Source of the DNA: Pilatotrama ljubarskyi | Taxonomy: Eukaryota; Basidiomycota; Agaricomycetes; Polyporales; Polyporaceae | DNA: 10,019 nt | Reading direction: 5' to 3' | Assembly: GCA_022385805.1 (NCBI GenBank) | Contig: MU277713.1 | Span: 49,550-59,568, forward strand | Shown here: one piece after another, positions 8,598 to 10,019 of the stretch | How positions within the stretch are numbered: position 1 is the first letter of the stretch | How the letters are laid out: each line of letters starts with the position of its first letter | Notes under the pieces: generated by a model | What the model was told of the DNA's origin: nothing | The model's input: the letters and a program-made list of their open reading frames with translations, nothing else | Database searches by the model: none | Translations under genes and position numbers: made by a program

Positions 8598-9712
8598 TTA
8601 CTGCAATCGTCGGGGTATAGGTATGTGATAATAAGACACCACCTTCAAGAGACGTAAGCGTGACGACACCAAAGCGAAGCCTGAACACATACGGAGGTCC
8701 CAGAGAACGAACAAAAGGAAAGCAACGCCGACGAGCCCAAGGAGCGATCGTATGCGACCTCCGAGGCTGCCCGAGTCAGTTTGGGCTGGCAGTATTTCAG
8801 TAACGGTAGGGAAGGGGCTATCATCGTGCTGGAACATGCCTGATTCGTTCTGGACGTGGTTAGATCTGGTACGATTGCTTCCTTGTCGAGAAAATGGGGC
8901 GGTTCGCTCCCCCCTCGAGCCAGATGCCTCGGAATCCGAGGGGAACGTCGCACAGCTCGAGGCAATCGGAGGGCCCGCAGAAATTCCGTCTGATCCTTCA
9001 CTGGGCTGACGAGGTGCAGCAAACACCTCATCCGGGGTAGCACCTGTGAGATCGTTCCCGTCTCGCCTATTGTCGGCGACTGCGAGGAGTATGAGGACCG
9101 GTCAAGGAAAATGTTCGCGCGGCAGACTCACCGTACCCCGACGACCAAAGCTTGACAGTGTTCTTCTGTCCTGGCTCCGAGGATCCCGTCGCAATCAGTC
9201 GATGAAACTTGCCGATCTCGACATACGCCTACGAACGGTTAGGCGTGGCATTTCTGAAGAACACTCTACGTACGACTGCTTGTATAATGTTGGCACCTGG
9301 TGAATCGTTAGTCCTCGTGAAAAAGAAATTAGTCGAATTCATCGTACGGACCTGTATGGCGCAATTCCTGTAAAAGTGACCCGTCGTCCTTGTCGACGAT
9401 AGCAACCGTGCCACAACCACTGCCAAATATCAGCGCTTCACCTCCATGGATGAACACAACCGGAAGGGCCACATTCTCTCCTTGCGTCACCGCATAAGTT
9501 TGAACTTTCCTCCTGCGGTCGAGCCTATAACGGTCAAAACCGTCATGCAAATTACACAGAACAAGCGACTTCTGGTCGGGGGATATGGCTGAACGAGCGC
9601 TGCAGGTGAAGCTGCTCAGCCGCCCAGCCTCACCACAACATGTCAGCCCACTCACATGCGTGTTTCGGGGCAGATATGCCATTCTATTGCCCATGTTGAT
9701 ATGTCCCAACAT
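8598..9712 (-). CDS. WD40-like protein with C-terminal membrane segment, 5' part missing
   Basis: The minus-strand exons read as a beta-propeller repeat protein: NRMAYLPRNTHV, ISPDQKSLVLCNLHDGFDRY, LPVVFIHGGEALIFGSG, VDKDDGSLLQELRHT, then QAVAYVEIGKFHRLIATGSS and KNTVKLWSSGY, where the VKLW end is a WD-type strand. Introns: 9351-9297, 9273-9229 and 9131-9080, the first two with CTAAC branch points. A Ser-rich linker follows (9079 to about 8780) and then one hydrophobic helix (LLGLVGVAFLLFVLW), so the propeller is probably held at a membrane by its C-terminus. This resembles a common Agaricomycete WD40-like family as I recall it, whose members carry a longer N-terminal propeller half. That half is absent here. 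The stop may be at 8598, or at 8512 if a GTATGT intron (from 8692) is used. The intron near 9651-9589 is uncertain. Confidence 0.62.
9080..9131 (-). other. Intron of the WD40-like gene (52 bases)
   Basis: Minus strand: GTGAGT donor, CTTGAC branch, CTCGCAG acceptor, phase 1. It joins KLWSSGY to VADNRRDGNDL and puts the Ser-rich linker in frame. Confidence 0.75.
9229..9273 (-). other. Intron of the WD40-like gene (45 bases)
   Basis: Minus strand: GTACGT donor, CCTAACC branch, TTCGTAG acceptor, phase 0. It joins NIIQAV to AYVEIGKFHRL. Confidence 0.78.
9297..9351 (-). other. Intron of the WD40-like gene (55 bases)
   Basis: Minus strand: GTCCGT donor, CTAAC branch, TTCACCAG acceptor, phase 1. 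It joins LLQELRHT to GANIIQAV. Confidence 0.75.
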
Positions 9713-9783
9713 CTATACCGTGTAAGTAGACACCGTCCGACGCTCAGAGCATCATGAGCTCACATTATGCCATGGTACACATA
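9713..9783 (-). other. Intron (9763-9713) and remnant of an upstream exon (9783-9764) of the WD40-like gene
   Basis: On the minus strand a GTGAGC donor at 9763 and a GTATAG acceptor at 9713 define a 51-base intron in front of MLGHINMGNR. The few bases upstream read CVPWHN in phase and then stop at the transposon edge. The ATG at 9712 is therefore probably internal to the original protein. Confidence 0.45.
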
Positions 9784-9810
9784 CACTGGCGCTCAAAAGT
9801 ATTGCACGCC
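9784..9810 (+). repeat. Tc1-type terminal inverted repeat (one copy visible)
   Basis: The outer 27 bases hold the CAAAAGTATT core and begin directly after TA. The partner repeat would be in inverted orientation beyond the right edge. Confidence 0.55.
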
Positions 9811-10019
9811 GGTATTTAGCGCCCATTTTTGCAACTGTATCCCTTTTTTCTCCACACACAATGCATAGTATGACATGAAACTTTGCCATAATGTATATAC
9901 GGGTTTGTAGTATGTATACACAAAATCTCATGAAGATTGGATCCTAAATGCAGGCTTGAGACGTGCAGCAATGAGATGAACACTTTGTTGATACCTATTT
10001 GTCCCCGGCGCGAGGACGC
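9784..10019. mobile_element. End of a Tc1/mariner-type transposon, running off the right edge
   Basis: The bases CACTGGCGCTCAAAAGTATT at 9784-9803 follow a TA dinucleotide (9782-9783) and are followed by GCACGCC. A terminus of the form CAxTGGCG-x-CAAAAGTATT is a hallmark of Tc1-like elements, which insert at TA and duplicate it. The rest (9830-10019) is AT-richer and non-coding, as expected for the region before a transposase gene. No transposase frame starts before the window ends, so the family call rests on the repeat alone. Confidence 0.6.

Noticed and set aside
1..10019. tRNA, rRNA, riboswitch or CRISPR-like arrays
   Set aside because: No cloverleaf-like set of arms, no regular direct repeats and no ribosomal RNA signatures were seen by eye.

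Overview
The window looks like nuclear DNA of a basidiomycete fungus, most likely an Agaricomycete. The coding blocks only connect through many very short introns (about 43 to 93 bases) with GT...AG ends and CTNAN-type branch points. The gene families are also typical of mushroom-forming fungi: a Tnp2/CACTA-like transposase, a SET/Tad3-type gene and a WD40-like protein with a membrane tail. No bacterial-style operons, RNA genes or CRISPR are visible.

Layout. Positions 1 to about 6.1-6.7 kb hold a CACTA-like (Tnp2 / Transposase_21 type) DNA transposon. It has two convergent genes: a transposase of about 1,300 residues on the plus strand (60..4399, at least seven exons), and a Pro/Ser-rich protein of about 465 residues on the minus strand (6110..4526, four exons) with a conserved-looking C-terminal block that I cannot name. 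The two genes end about 126 bases apart. The left terminal repeat must lie outside the window, and the right end cannot be fixed. The transposase is probably an inactive copy: one base appears to be missing near 4102, and an in-frame TAG lies at 2992 unless it is removed by an unusual intron.

From about 6.72 to 7.8 kb there is a degenerate plus-strand gene. It begins with a SET-domain-like region and runs, through a clear intron, into a region matching the N-terminal half of the tRNA adenosine deaminase subunit Tad3. The frame breaks at least three times, so I call it a pseudogene. A possible relic of the deaminase half lies at 7929..8105, but the zinc-binding Cys motif was not found.

From about 8.5 to 9.78 kb a minus-strand gene encodes the C-terminal half of a WD40-like protein followed by a single membrane segment. 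Its upstream coding sequence stops at about 9783, where a Tc1/mariner-type terminal inverted repeat starts next to a TA dinucleotide (9782). That element runs off the right edge. The simplest reading is a transposon-rich accessory region in which a CACTA-like and a Tc1-like element flank host genes that are decaying.
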